This document shows positions 40,836 through 49,580 of a stretch of 64,000 nt of DNA, in pieces. Source of the stretch: Caballeronia sordidicola. Its GTDB lineage: Bacteria > Pseudomonadota > Gammaproteobacteria > Burkholderiales > Burkholderiaceae. Position numbers and translations under genes: made by a program. The notes under the pieces are model-generated. The model worked only from the letters and a program-made list of their open reading frames with translations, did no database searches and was not told the origin of the DNA. The first letter of the stretch is position 1. The number at the start of each line of letters is the position of its first letter. The DNA is taken from positions 1 through 64,000 of the forward strand of contig NZ_MTHB01000275.1 in NCBI RefSeq assembly GCF_002220365.1, written 5' to 3'.

Positions 40836-42500
40836 ATGAGTCAAGCGATCGAAGTCAAGGTGCCGGATATCGGCGATTACACGGACATTCCGGTGATCGA
40901 GGTGCTGGTGAAAGTGGGTGACACCGTCGAGAAGGAGCAATCGCTCGTCACGCTGGAATCCGATAAAGCGACCATGGACGTGCCCAGTTCGGCCGCCGGC
41001 GTCGTGAAGGAAGTGAAGGTCAAGGTTGGCGACAACGTGTCCGAAGGCGCGTTGATCGTCGTCCTGGAAGCGGCTGATTCCGGCGCTGCTGCTACGCCGA
41101 AGGCCGCTGAGAAACCCGCTGAAGCGCCTGCCCAGGAGAAGGCTCCCGCGGCGGCTGCCCCGGCTGCATCGTCGGGCGGTGGATCGGTTGAAGTGAAGGT
41201 GCCGGATATCGGCGACTTCAAGGACATTCCGGTCATCGAAGTGAACGTGAAGGTCGGCGACAAGGTCGAGAAAGAGCAATCGCTCGTTACGCTCGAATCC
41301 GACAAAGCCACCATGGACGTGCCGTCGCCCGCAGCGGGCACGGTCAAGGAACTGAAGGTCAAGGTGGGTGACAACGTCTCGGAAGGCACGTTGATTCTCG
41401 TGCTGGAAGGCGGTGAAGGGTCCGCTTCAGCGGCCGCGCCCGCAGCCGCGCCTGCTGCAGCACCGAAGCAGTCAGCGCCTGCAGACGCAGCGCCTAAATC
41501 CGCGCCGGCTCAGAAAGAAGCGCCGTCCGCACTCGCGCTCGCCCCGGCTATTCCGGCGGGCGAAGGCGGCTCGCATACGTCGAGTCATGCATCACCGTCG
41601 GTGCGCAAATTTGCGCGCGAACTGGGCGTCGATGTTGCGTCCGTCAAGGGCACGGGCCCGAAGAACCGCATCACGCAAGCTGACGTGACCGCGTTCGTGA
41701 AGGGTGTGATGAGCGGCCAGGGTAAAGCGCCGGCGGCAGCCGCCGCAGCGCCGGCCGGTGGCGGCGAGTTGAACCTGCTGCCATGGCCGAAGGTCGACTT
41801 TACGAAGTTCGGTCCGGTCGATCCGAAGCCGCTGTCGCGCATCAAGAAGATTTCGGGTGCGAATCTGCATCGTAACTGGGTGATGATTCCGCACGTCACG
41901 AACAACGACGAAGCCGATATCACCGACCTGGAAGCGCTGCGTGTGACGCTGAACAAGGAAAACGAAAAGGCCGGCGTGAAGTTCACCATGCTCGCATTCG
42001 TGATCAAGGCGGTGGTTGCCGCGTTGAAGAAATTCCCGACGTTCAACGCGAGCCTCGACGGCGATAACCTCGTCTTCAAGCAGTATTACAACGTCGGTTT
42101 TGCCGCCGATACCCCGAACGGTTTGATGGTTCCGGTGATTCGCGACGCGGACAAGAAGGGTCTCGTCGATGTCGCCCGCGAAATGGCCGATCTGTCCAAG
42201 GCAGCGCGTGAGGGCAAGCTGAAGCCGGATCAGATGCAAGGCGGATGTTTCTCGATTTCGTCGCTGGGTGGCATCGGAGGAACGCATTTCACGCCGATCA
42301 TCAATGCACCTGAAGTGGCAATTTTAGGGTTGTCGCGGGGCGCGATGAAGCCGGTGTGGGACGGCAAGGCGTTTGTACCTCGCCTGATTCTGCCTTTGTC
42401 GCTGTCGTACGATCATCGGGTAATCGATGGCGCCGAGGCCGCGCGGTTCAATGCTTACCTTTCTGCCGTGCTGGCGGATTTCCGTCGCGTGAGTCTTTGA
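40836..42500 (+). CDS. aceF: Dihydrolipoamide acetyltransferase (E2), two lipoyl domains
   Basis: A 554-residue PDH E2 core protein. Lipoyl domains lie at about residues 5-78 and 118-192, each with the ESDKATMDVPS motif (lipoylated Lys). Ala/Pro-rich linkers follow, then a peripheral-subunit-binding domain (SPSVRKFARELGVDVASVKG) and the acetyltransferase domain ending with the active-site motif SYDHRVIDGAEAARF. AGGAGACAATAA provides the ribosome site. E. coli E2 has three lipoyl domains; two here fits beta-proteobacteria. Confidence 0.97.
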   Translation: MSQAIEVKVPDIGDYTDIPVIEVLVKVGDTVEKEQSLVTLESDKATMDVPSSAAGVVKEVKVKVGDNVSEGALIVVLEAADSGAAATPKAAEKPAEAPAQEKAPAAAAPAASSGGGSVEVKVPDIGDFKDIPVIEVNVKVGDKVEKEQSLVTLESDKATMDVPSPAAGTVKELKVKVGDNVSEGTLILVLEGGEGSASAAAPAAAPAAAPKQSAPADAAPKSAPAQKEAPSALALAPAIPAGEGGSHTSSHASPSVRKFARELGVDVASVKGTGPKNRITQADVTAFVKGVMSGQGKAPAAAAAAPAGGGELNLLPWPKVDFTKFGPVDPKPLSRIKKISGANLHRNWVMIPHVTNNDEADITDLEALRVTLNKENEKAGVKFTMLAFVIKAVVAALKKFPTFNASLDGDNLVFKQYYNVGFAADTPNGLMVPVIRDADKKGLVDVAREMADLSKAAREGKLKPDQMQGGCFSISSLGGIGGTHFTPIINAPEVAILGLSRGAMKPVWDGKAFVPRLILPLSLSYDHRVIDGAEAARFNAYLSAVLADFRRVSL

Positions 42501-42510
42501 GGTTGGTGGC

Positions 42511-42538
42511 TTGGCGGGCCGCTTTATGGGTCCGCCAA
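42511..42538 (+). terminator. Hairpin between aceF and lpdA
   Basis: TTGGCGGGCC and GGTCCGCCAA form a 10-bp stem with one G-U pair and an 8-base loop, 10 bp after the aceF stop. It lacks a T-run, so it may attenuate or protect the mRNA rather than end it. Confidence 0.45.
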
Positions 42539-42658
42539 CCGCCTCATTGAACCTGCATCGCACTGCACTCAGCAAAGAAAGGCAAGTCTGCCGACGGCAG
42601 AACCAAGGGCTACGCGTTGCATCCTTTGGTTCTGCCCGCTTCCTTCTTAGGGGACACC

Positions 42659-44779
42659 ATGAGTCTCACCGAACTTAAAGTACCCGATATCGGCGATTTC
42701 CAAGACGTCGATGTCGTCGAAGTGAATATCAAAGCCGGCGACGCCATCGAAAAAGAACAAGGCGTCCTGACCCTCGAATCCGATAAAGCGTCCATCGAAG
42801 TCCCGAGCGACCTCGTCGGCACGGTCAAGGAAGTCAAGGTCAAAGCCGGCGATAAAGTCTCGCAAGGCACCGTGATCGCATTGGTGGAAACGGCTGATGC
42901 CGGCAGCGAAAAGCCCGCAGCGCCGGCAGCGCCCGCTGGAAAGCCCGCCGCGGCAAAAGCCGATGCGCCGGCGCCGAAAGAAGCCGCCGCGCCCAAGCCC
43001 GCTGAACAAAAGCCCGCAGCCGGTGGATCGCAAGACGTGAAGGTGCCGGACATCGGCGATTTCACCGACATCCCGGTTATCGAAATTCATGTGAAGGCGG
43101 GTGACACCGTCGAGAAAGAACAATCGCTCGTCACGCTCGAATCCGATAAAGCGACCATGGACGTACCGTCGCCCGCAGCGGGCACGGTCAAGGAAGTCAA
43201 GGTCAAGATTGGTGACACCGTCTCCGAAGGCACGTTGATTCTCACGCTCGAACGCCAGGGCGGCGGTGTCAGCGAGGTCGAGGAAAAACCGAAGACCGCC
43301 GCGCCGCAGCCAGCCGAAAAAGCGACTGCTGCACCCGCACCGAAGGCCGCGTCATTCTCCGGTTCCGCCGATATCGAATGCGACATGCTCGTGCTCGGCG
43401 CTGGCCCCGGCGGCTATTCGGCCGCGTTCCGCGCGGCTGACCTCGGCATGAACACGGTCATTGTCGAGCGTTATGCAACGCTTGGCGGCGTATGCCTGAA
43501 CGTTGGCTGCATTCCGTCGAAAGCCTTGCTTCACGCTGCCGCGATCACCGACGCCGCGAAGGAGCTCGCACACCACGGCATTTCCTTCGGTGAACCGACG
43601 ATCGATCTCGACAAACTCCGCGAATTCAAGTCGGGCGTCGTCAAGAAACTGACCGGCGGACTGGCCGGCATGGCGAAGGCGCGCAAGGTCCAGGTGGTCA
43701 CGGGTGTCGGCAAGTTTGTCGGCCCAAATCACATGGAGATCGAAGGCGAGGGCGGCAAAAAAGTCGTGCAGTTCAAGAAGGCGATCATCGCGGCGGGCTC
43801 GCAAGCCGTGAAGCTGCCGTTCATGCCGGAAGATCCGCGCGTTGTGGATTCAACCGGCGCGCTCGAATTGCGTCAGATCCCGAAGCGCATGCTCGTGATC
43901 GGCGGCGGCATTATCGGCCTGGAGATGGCGACGGTGTATGCGTCGCTGGGCGCGGAGATCGATGTCGTGGAAATGCTCGATGTCCTGATGGCCGGCGCGG
44001 ATCGTGACCTCGTGAAGGTGTGGGAGAAGTTCAACGCCAAGCGTTTCGCGAACGTCATGCTCAAGACGAAAACGACCAAGGCGGAAGCGAAGGACGACGG
44101 CATCTACGTGAGCTTCGAAGGCGAGAAAGCGCCCGCTGAAGCACAACGTTATGACCTCGTGCTTGTCGCCGTCGGCCGCAGCCCGAACGGTGGCAAGATC
44201 GGCGCGGACAAGGCCGGGGTGGCGGTGACCGATCGCGGGTTCATCAACGTGGACAAGCAGTTGCGTACGAACGTCGAGCATATTTTTGCTATCGGCGATC
44301 TGGTTGGCCAGCCGATGCTCGCCCACAAGGCCGTGCACGAAGGCCACGTTGCAGCGGAAGCCGCGCATGGCGAAAAGGCGTACTTCGACGCATTGCAGAT
44401 TCCGTCCGTCGCTTACACCGATCCCGAAGTGGCGTGGGCCGGCAAGACCGAAGACCAGTGCAAGGCCGAAGGCATCAAGTACGGCAAGGCCACGTTCCCG
44501 TGGGCTGCGTCGGGCCGGGCGATTGCGAACGGTCGCGACGAGGGTTTCACCAAGCTCATCTTCGACGAAGAAACGCACCGGATCATCGGCGGCGGGATCG
44601 TCGGGACGAATGCGGGCGACCTGATCAGCGAAGTGTGTCTTGCAATCGAGATGGGCGCGGACGCGGAGGATATCGGCAAGACGATCCATCCGCACCCGAC
44701 GCTCGGCGAATCGATAGGCATGGCCGCTGAGCTGTACGAAGGCGTGTGCACGGACCTGCCGCCGCAGCGCAAGAAGTAG
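42659..44779 (+). CDS. lpdA: Dihydrolipoamide dehydrogenase (E3) with two lipoyl domains
   Basis: A 706-residue fusion; E. coli Lpd is about 475. Lipoyl domains cover about residues 4-77 (ESDKASIEVPS) and 125-200 (ESDKATMDVPS). An Ala/Pro linker follows, then the FAD/NAD flavoprotein from about residue 238: GAGPGGYSAAFRAADLG, redox motif GGVCLNVGCIPSK (two Cys), NAD loop VIGGGIIGLEMATVYASLG and C-terminal HPHPTLGESIGMAAE with the catalytic His-Glu. It reoxidises dihydrolipoamide on E2. A lipoyl domain on E3 is common in beta-proteobacteria; two is unusual in my recollection. It follows aceF by 158 bp, so the three form the PDH operon. Confidence 0.95.
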   Translation: MSLTELKVPDIGDFQDVDVVEVNIKAGDAIEKEQGVLTLESDKASIEVPSDLVGTVKEVKVKAGDKVSQGTVIALVETADAGSEKPAAPAAPAGKPAAAKADAPAPKEAAAPKPAEQKPAAGGSQDVKVPDIGDFTDIPVIEIHVKAGDTVEKEQSLVTLESDKATMDVPSPAAGTVKEVKVKIGDTVSEGTLILTLERQGGGVSEVEEKPKTAAPQPAEKATAAPAPKAASFSGSADIECDMLVLGAGPGGYSAAFRAADLGMNTVIVERYATLGGVCLNVGCIPSKALLHAAAITDAAKELAHHGISFGEPTIDLDKLREFKSGVVKKLTGGLAGMAKARKVQVVTGVGKFVGPNHMEIEGEGGKKVVQFKKAIIAAGSQAVKLPFMPEDPRVVDSTGALELRQIPKRMLVIGGGIIGLEMATVYASLGAEIDVVEMLDVLMAGADRDLVKVWEKFNAKRFANVMLKTKTTKAEAKDDGIYVSFEGEKAPAEAQRYDLVLVAVGRSPNGGKIGADKAGVAVTDRGFINVDKQLRTNVEHIFAIGDLVGQPMLAHKAVHEGHVAAEAAHGEKAYFDALQIPSVAYTDPEVAWAGKTEDQCKAEGIKYGKATFPWAASGRAIANGRDEGFTKLIFDEETHRIIGGGIVGTNAGDLISEVCLAIEMGADAEDIGKTIHPHPTLGESIGMAAELYEGVCTDLPPQRKK

Positions 44780-44797
44780 GGTGCTGCCGGATGGTTG

Positions 44798-44837
44798 AAA
44801 AAAGCGGCGCGTTCTCTGACGAACGCGCCGCTTTTGT
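44798..44837 (+). terminator. Terminator of the PDH operon
   Basis: Fourteen-base arms (AAAGCGGCGCGTTC and GAACGCGCCGCTTT) around a 6-base loop, with flanking A- and T-runs, lie 21 bp after the lpdA stop. Confidence 0.93.
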
Positions 44838-44886
44838 TTCTCCGGGTGTTGACGCTGGACGCGGTTCCTTAGACGGAGAGAGCATG

Positions 44887-44921
44887 AAAAAAACCGCTCC
44901 AACTTTCGTTGGAACGGTTTT
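44887..44921 (-). terminator. Terminator of phaP
   Basis: A stem close to CCGTTCCAAC/GTTGGAACGG with one mismatch and a TTTC loop, followed on the minus strand by a T-run. The stem sequence is nearly the same as the terminator at 30927-30958. Confidence 0.85.
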
Positions 44922-44989
44922 CCATTCGACCTGATCGTCTCGCGGTTACGCCAAAGTTTCCGGCGCCCACCGCGTGCGAATGAACTCGC

Positions 44990-45562
44990 TTAGACAGTCT
45001 TCTTGGCGGCGCGCGACGCTTGAGCCGTAGCTTGCGATGCAGCCTTCGTAGCGGCCGTAGCGGCTGCGTTAAAGTTGCTTTCCGCGATCTCAACAGCTTG
45101 CTTGCTTGCCTTGTGGATCGTTTCGTACGTGGTGTTGGCGGCGGTGATGGCCGACTTCATCACGGCGACAGCCGTTTCCGAACCTGCCGGTGCGTTCTTC
45201 GCGACGTTTTCTACGAGCGTTTGCACCTTGCGGTTCTGGTCTTCGTACTGCTCTTCGGCGACGCGGGCAAATTCAGCTTGCGTCGACGATGCGATTTCAT
45301 ACAGATGGCGGCCATACGACAGCGCCTTTTCCGCAACCGGCTGAGCCAGGCTGGCTTGCAGTGCGAGCAGTTCTTGCGCATCCTTCACCGACAACACGCG
45401 TTGCGCGTTTTCCTGGCTTTCAGCCAGTGTCGACTTCACAACTTGCAGATTCAGTTCAAGCAGCTTTTCCAGACCTTCAAATGCCTTGTTCGTCAGGCCG
45501 AAGAGGGTGTCGAATTGAGCTTTGTTTGCAGCGGCGATTTGTTCCGGGGTCAAAAGGGTCAT
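44990..45562 (-). CDS. phaP: Phasin (PhaP family)
   Basis: A 190-residue helical protein that coats polyhydroxyalkanoate granules. It opens [20 protein letters not shown] and continues in the amphipathic heptad-like pattern of the PhaP family ([26 protein letters not shown]-type segments), ending in an Ala/Lys-rich tail ([15 protein letters not shown]). No transmembrane segment is seen. AGGAG lies 8-12 bases before the ATG at 45562. It is a single-gene unit; the PHA synthase genes are not in this window. The upstream region contains a TGC-rich motif that could bind the repressor PhaR. Confidence 0.93.
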   Translation of the reverse strand: MTLLTPEQIAAANKAQFDTLFGLTNKAFEGLEKLLELNLQVVKSTLAESQENAQRVLSVKDAQELLALQASLAQPVAEKALSYGRHLYEIASSTQAEFARVAEEQYEDQNRKVQTLVENVAKNAPAGSETAVAVMKSAITAANTTYETIHKASKQAVEIAESNFNAAATAATKAASQATAQASRAAKKTV

Positions 45563-45880
45563 GTCACGCTCCTGAAAGAGTCGACCCATCATCAGCGCGG
45601 GTCGTGGGTTTTGGCGGCGACCGGAAATCCGGAAACCGTATGAGGCGATTGGCTATTGGTGCGTCGCAACATGGAGCCTATTCTAGGCATATTCCTAAAG
45701 ATGTCAAGCATCTTTTTGTGCAATGCAACATCCTACGATTGCTTATTAAACAATGGCTTACGAGCGCACTCATTTGTAGTGGAACTACATTTCGAGATGC
45801 GTTGCACCAGCTTGGGGCGAAAGGCACAAGCGCTGTTCGTACACTGACGTCAATTCTGGAAAAATGGAATTTAGTTTCGA
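45563..45880. other. Divergent phaP/deacetylase intergenic region
   Basis: 318 bp. TTGTGCAATGCAACA (45716-45730) resembles the TGC-rich sites reported for PhaR-type repressors, and AAAGATG-TCAAG-CATCTTT (45697-45715) is a small hairpin that would lie in the phaP leader. No gene is seen. Confidence 0.4.
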
Positions 45881-46840
45881 ATGAAAGCCTTTTATAGCGA
45901 TCGATTCGTTTTGCCGCTGCCGGCTGGCCATCGATTTCCTATGCAGAAATATCGTTTGCTCCGGGAGCGGGTGCAGGCTGAATTGCCCAATGTCGTGTTG
46001 GATGAGGCGCCGATCGCGGCTGATTTTGAACTGGCGCGCGTTCATGAGGCCGATTACATCGAGCGTGTTCTGACAGGAGCACTGGATGCGCGTGAGCAGC
46101 GCGAGATTGGGTTTCCGTGGTCGCTGGAAATGGTGGAGCGCTCCCGGCGCTCTGTCGGGGCGACGATCGCCGCGTGCCATGCCGCCTGTCAGGGTGGTTT
46201 CGCGGTAAATCTGGCGGGCGGCACGCATCATTCATACGGGTCCCATGGTGCAGGATTCTGTGTATTCAACGACGCGGCCGTCGCTGCCCGGGCGCTACAA
46301 GCCGAGGCACGGGAGCGAGGCGAGCGAACGCCTCCTATAGCGATCGTGGATCTGGACGTGCATCAGGGCAATGGCACCGCCGCTATTTTCCAGAACGATC
46401 CGAGTGTATTCACGCTGTCGCTGCACGGCACATCGAATTACCCGTTCAGCAAGGAGATCAGCGATCTCGATGTCGCGCTGCCCGACGGCTGCGGCGACGA
46501 CGCCTATATAGAGGCGCTTTCCGGGGCTTTATCGACGATGTTCGAGCGCTTTGAACCCGCCGTGCTGATCTATCTGGCAGGCGCCGACCCGCACGTCGAC
46601 GACCGCCTGGGACGGCTCGCGCTGAGTGTCGAAGGCCTCGCCAGGCGCGATTCCCTCGTGTTCAGCGCCGCGGCCGGGCGAGATTTACCCGTGGCAATAA
46701 CAATGGCCGGTGGGTACGGTCGCGATATAGACGTCACCGTCGACATTCATCTCCAGACCATTCAACTTGCCGCAGTCGCATTCGGTGCCCGGCGCGATTC
46801 AAGCGCACCCGATACACTGCGTTCGGCAGATTTCATTTGA
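45881..46840 (+). CDS. Histone-deacetylase-family protein
   Basis: A 319-residue zinc-dependent deacetylase of the arginase/HDAC fold. It contains GGTHHSYGSHGAGFCVFND (the HH pair and Gly loop) and DLDVHQGNGTAAIF (the metal-binding Asp-His pair), with a later Asp in LAGADPH and a Gly-Gly turn (AGGYGRD). Relatives deacetylate small molecules such as acetylpolyamines or acetoin-pathway proteins; this substrate is unknown. It is divergent from phaP. ATG at 45881 has no strong ribosome site. Confidence 0.9.
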   Translation: MKAFYSDRFVLPLPAGHRFPMQKYRLLRERVQAELPNVVLDEAPIAADFELARVHEADYIERVLTGALDAREQREIGFPWSLEMVERSRRSVGATIAACHAACQGGFAVNLAGGTHHSYGSHGAGFCVFNDAAVAARALQAEARERGERTPPIAIVDLDVHQGNGTAAIFQNDPSVFTLSLHGTSNYPFSKEISDLDVALPDGCGDDAYIEALSGALSTMFERFEPAVLIYLAGADPHVDDRLGRLALSVEGLARRDSLVFSAAAGRDLPVAITMAGGYGRDIDVTVDIHLQTIQLAAVAFGARRDSSAPDTLRSADFI

Positions 46841-47295
46841 AACGGTTTGAAACTCAGTAAACCAAATGTGTTAACCCGACGTTAACATCCGAGATCGGCC
46901 GACATTGTCAAAGTTTGTGTGAACAAAAACTTTCGATAGCGGTCGAAATGCCGGTTGAGAATCGGCATGTCTTGCCGAAAAGCTTCGTTTCCTGTCGCTG
47001 TCCACGTTATTAGTGAAATTTTTGCCTTGAGCGCAGGATGAAAAATCTTCCTCAAGATTTACAAACTATTGCCGATAAGAGGCTGATAGCCAAGGTCGGG
47101 CAGTGAAGCATCGCAGTGAAAACGATTGCATCATCGGCGATGATTTTTTACGATCGGAACACAGAATTTGTTCGCTCCGATAAATCGCGTCTTACAAACC
47201 GGTTTAAGTAGCGCGGATAAGTGCTTAATATTGCTAATTTTTCGAAGCTTTACTACACTGGCGACACTCTCTCGCCGGTCCAGAACAGAACACTA
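46841..47295. other. 455-bp region before pbpG
   Basis: It contains two adjacent dyads (listed) and AT-rich stretches that should include the pbpG promoter. No gene is seen. Confidence 0.5.
46931..46968. promoter_or_regulatory. Two adjacent dyads downstream of the deacetylase gene
   Basis: TTTCGA-TAGCGG-TCGAAA (46931-46948) is followed directly by ATGCCG-N9-CGGCAT (46948-46968). Their role is unclear: operators for pbpG or RNA hairpins. Confidence 0.4.
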
Positions 47296-48495
47296 ATGAA
47301 AACCGAAATGTTTTCGTCGCTCAGGGTGATCCACGGCGTTGCAGTCCGCACTGCGCTGTCGGTCGCCGTGTCGGTGGCGCTCGCGACGTCTTTCGCGGCC
47401 GCACCGGTCGACGCTTTTGCCAAGACCTCAACCTCGAAATCCACCAAGAAGCTGGCTAAAGGCGCAGCCACTGCGCCGCAAGCTAAAACCGTCAAATCGT
47501 CGAAAATTGCTGCGCGTTCCGCCAAGGCGGAGAAGGGTGTGAAGGTCGCTCCTATCGCTGCGGTGCAAGATGACGAGGTGCCCCGTGCCACTCGCCGGCA
47601 TCGTGTAAGTTACCGGATGGACGCGCACGGCCGCCGTGCCGCTGTACGCTCGGTGGCGTTCCAGCCGCGTCCGCCTACCGTTGGCCAGGCGTTCGGCCTG
47701 CACGAAACTCCGGACAGCCTTGCGTTGCGCTCAAGCGTTGCGTACGTCGTGGACCAGAACACAGCAGAAACACTCTTCGATAAAAACTCGCGCGCTGTGG
47801 TGCCTATCGCTTCGATCACGAAGCTGATGACGGCCATGGTGGTGCTGGATTCGAAGGCGCCGCTGACCGAAGACATTAGCGTCACGGACGAAGATCGTGA
47901 CTACGAAAAATTCACGGGTTCGCGGCTTTCGGTCGGCTCTGAGCTCAACCGCGAAGACATGCTGCATATCGCGCTAATGGCGTCGGAAAATCGCGCGGCT
48001 GCCGCTTTGTCGCGTTATTACCCGAATGGGCGTCCTGGCTTTATCGCTGCGATGAACGCTAAAGCGAAGATGCTCGGCATGACCGACACGCACTTCGAAA
48101 ACTCGACCGGGTTGACGAGCCAGAATGTATCGAGCGCCCGCGATCTCGTGAAAATGGTGAATGCGGCGTATCAGTATCCGCTGATCCGCAAGTTCTCGAC
48201 CGATCGCAGCTATGACGTGTTCACCGGCAAGCGCAATATTGCCTACAACAGCACGAATGCACTGATCCGGAATCCGAGCTGGGACATCGGCTTGCAGAAG
48301 ACCGGTTTCATTAACGAAGCAGGCGAATGCATGGTGATGCAGACGACCATTCATGGCCGTCCGGTCGTGATGGTCTTGCTGGATTCGTCAGGCAAGTATT
48401 CACGTTTCGCCGACGCCGGCCGTTTGCGCGGTTTCCTGGAGACCGCTGGCGAGCCGCATATCACCAGCGCCGATGCGGGTGGCGGTGGTACCTGA
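47296..48495 (+). CDS. pbpG: D-alanyl-D-alanine endopeptidase (PBP7/PbpG type)
   Basis: A 399-residue low-molecular-mass penicillin-binding protein. A signal peptide (residues about 1-42, ending AFA) is followed by a Lys/Ala-rich linker of about 90 residues (SKSTKKLAKGAATAPQAKT), longer than in E. coli PbpG. The three active-site motifs are SITK, SEN and KTG (LQKTGF), in order. It should cut cross-links in peptidoglycan in the periplasm. The start at 47296 was chosen for the signal peptide; an upstream start lacks one. Confidence 0.9.
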   Translation: MKTEMFSSLRVIHGVAVRTALSVAVSVALATSFAAAPVDAFAKTSTSKSTKKLAKGAATAPQAKTVKSSKIAARSAKAEKGVKVAPIAAVQDDEVPRATRRHRVSYRMDAHGRRAAVRSVAFQPRPPTVGQAFGLHETPDSLALRSSVAYVVDQNTAETLFDKNSRAVVPIASITKLMTAMVVLDSKAPLTEDISVTDEDRDYEKFTGSRLSVGSELNREDMLHIALMASENRAAAALSRYYPNGRPGFIAAMNAKAKMLGMTDTHFENSTGLTSQNVSSARDLVKMVNAAYQYPLIRKFSTDRSYDVFTGKRNIAYNSTNALIRNPSWDIGLQKTGFINEAGECMVMQTTIHGRPVVMVLLDSSGKYSRFADAGRLRGFLETAGEPHITSADAGGGGT

Positions 48496-48515
48496 ATCGT
48501 TTGAGTCTCAAAGTT

Positions 48516-48555
48516 AAAAAAACCGGCCTTATCTCTCGATAAGGCCGGTTTTTTT
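48516..48555. terminator. Strong terminator after pbpG
   Basis: Perfect 17-bp arms (AAAAAAACCGGCCTTAT and its complement) with a 6-base loop, flanked by A- and T-runs, so it works for both convergent genes. Confidence 0.95.
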
Positions 48556-48600
48556 ATCGCGTGAGAATGCTGCGAATCCTTCGTGCTCACACGGGAAATG

Positions 48601-49398
48601 TCAGCGCTGCTGCGAATCCGCGCTAGCTTCCGGACGATATCCGAGCGAACGCGAAATCTCCAACGCGGTGCCGCTCAGTTGATGCAGCCACGAGTCTTGC
48701 AGCCGGTCCGCAGGCGCCGAAAGCGACAGGCCGGCGACGAGCCGCCCGGTGTCGTCGTAGATGCCAGCGGCGATGCAGCGCACCCCCAGTTCCAGTTCTT
48801 CATTATCGCGGGCGCATGCCTGACTGCGCACGAACGACAATTCACGCTCGAGCTTGCCGATATCCGTAATGCTGTTCTGCGTGTGGCCGGAGAGGCCGGT
48901 TCGCGTTGCGTACGCACGTACGCGGGAAGATTCGTCGGCAGCCAGAAACAGTTTCCCCACCGACGTCAGGTGCAGCGGCGCACGGCCACCGATCGCTCGC
49001 ACGACCTGCATACCGGAGCGTTCAGAATAAGCCCGTTCTATATAGACGATCTCATCGCCCTGGCGCACTGAGAGATTGACCGTCTGGCCTGTCTGCTTGT
49101 GCAGTTCGCGCATGGGCGGCATGGCCGCTTCGCGCACGGAGAGCCGCGCCTTCACCAGATTGCCGAGTTCGAGAAGGCGCATGCCCAGCCGATACGTGCC
49201 GGGGTCCGATCGATCGACCAGACGGCACGTCACCATGTCGTTCAGGATCCGATGCGCGGTGGACGGATGCAGCGACGTGCTCTGCGAGAGTTCTTTCAGG
49301 CTGACAGGGTCGGTATGCGAGGCGAGCGCGTCGAGCAGACGCATCATGCGCTCGATCACCTGTATGGACGTTCGGGATTCCGGGTTCGTATCGCTCAT
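48601..49398 (-). CDS. IclR-family transcriptional regulator
   Basis: A 265-residue regulator. A winged helix-turn-helix lies at about residues 15-70 (LLDALASHTDPVSLKELSQS, STAHRILNDMVTCRLV), followed by the IclR effector-binding domain (about 85-255; GRAPLHLTSVGKLFLA is characteristic). It probably responds to a small carboxylate or aromatic ligand. No obvious target gene is adjacent; the pathway cannot be named. ATG at 49398 is the family-like start. Confidence 0.9.
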   Translation of the reverse strand: MSDTNPESRTSIQVIERMMRLLDALASHTDPVSLKELSQSTSLHPSTAHRILNDMVTCRLVDRSDPGTYRLGMRLLELGNLVKARLSVREAAMPPMRELHKQTGQTVNLSVRQGDEIVYIERAYSERSGMQVVRAIGGRAPLHLTSVGKLFLAADESSRVRAYATRTGLSGHTQNSITDIGKLERELSFVRSQACARDNEELELGVRCIAAGIYDDTGRLVAGLSLSAPADRLQDSWLHQLSGTALEISRSLGYRPEASADSQQR

Positions 49399-49517
49399 GG
49401 AGAAAATCAGTTGATACGTCAAACAGCGGAATAATGATTGTATCTCGTATTGTGAAAAGTGCGAAAGGCTGGCGGCAGGATCGGCGCGGCGTGGTCAGAT
49501 TTTCTGCAGACAATAAA

Positions 49518-49552
49518 AACCGCCCGGAATCTGAAGAGAGTTCGGGCGGTTC
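49518..49552 (-). terminator. Terminator of the glycine-rich lipoprotein gene
   Basis: A 10-bp stem (ACCGCCCG-G-AA with TTCGGGCGGT, one bulge) ends in a T-run on the minus strand, about 30 bp after the gene's stop. Confidence 0.75.
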
Positions 49553-49580
49553 TGCATGCAAAACAGGCGGGACATAAGCG

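Noticed and set aside
38224-40836. 870-residue minus-strand frame opposite aceE
   Set aside because: Shadow of the highly conserved aceE coding sequence; composition is rich in His, Arg and Val as expected for antisense of a GC-rich gene.
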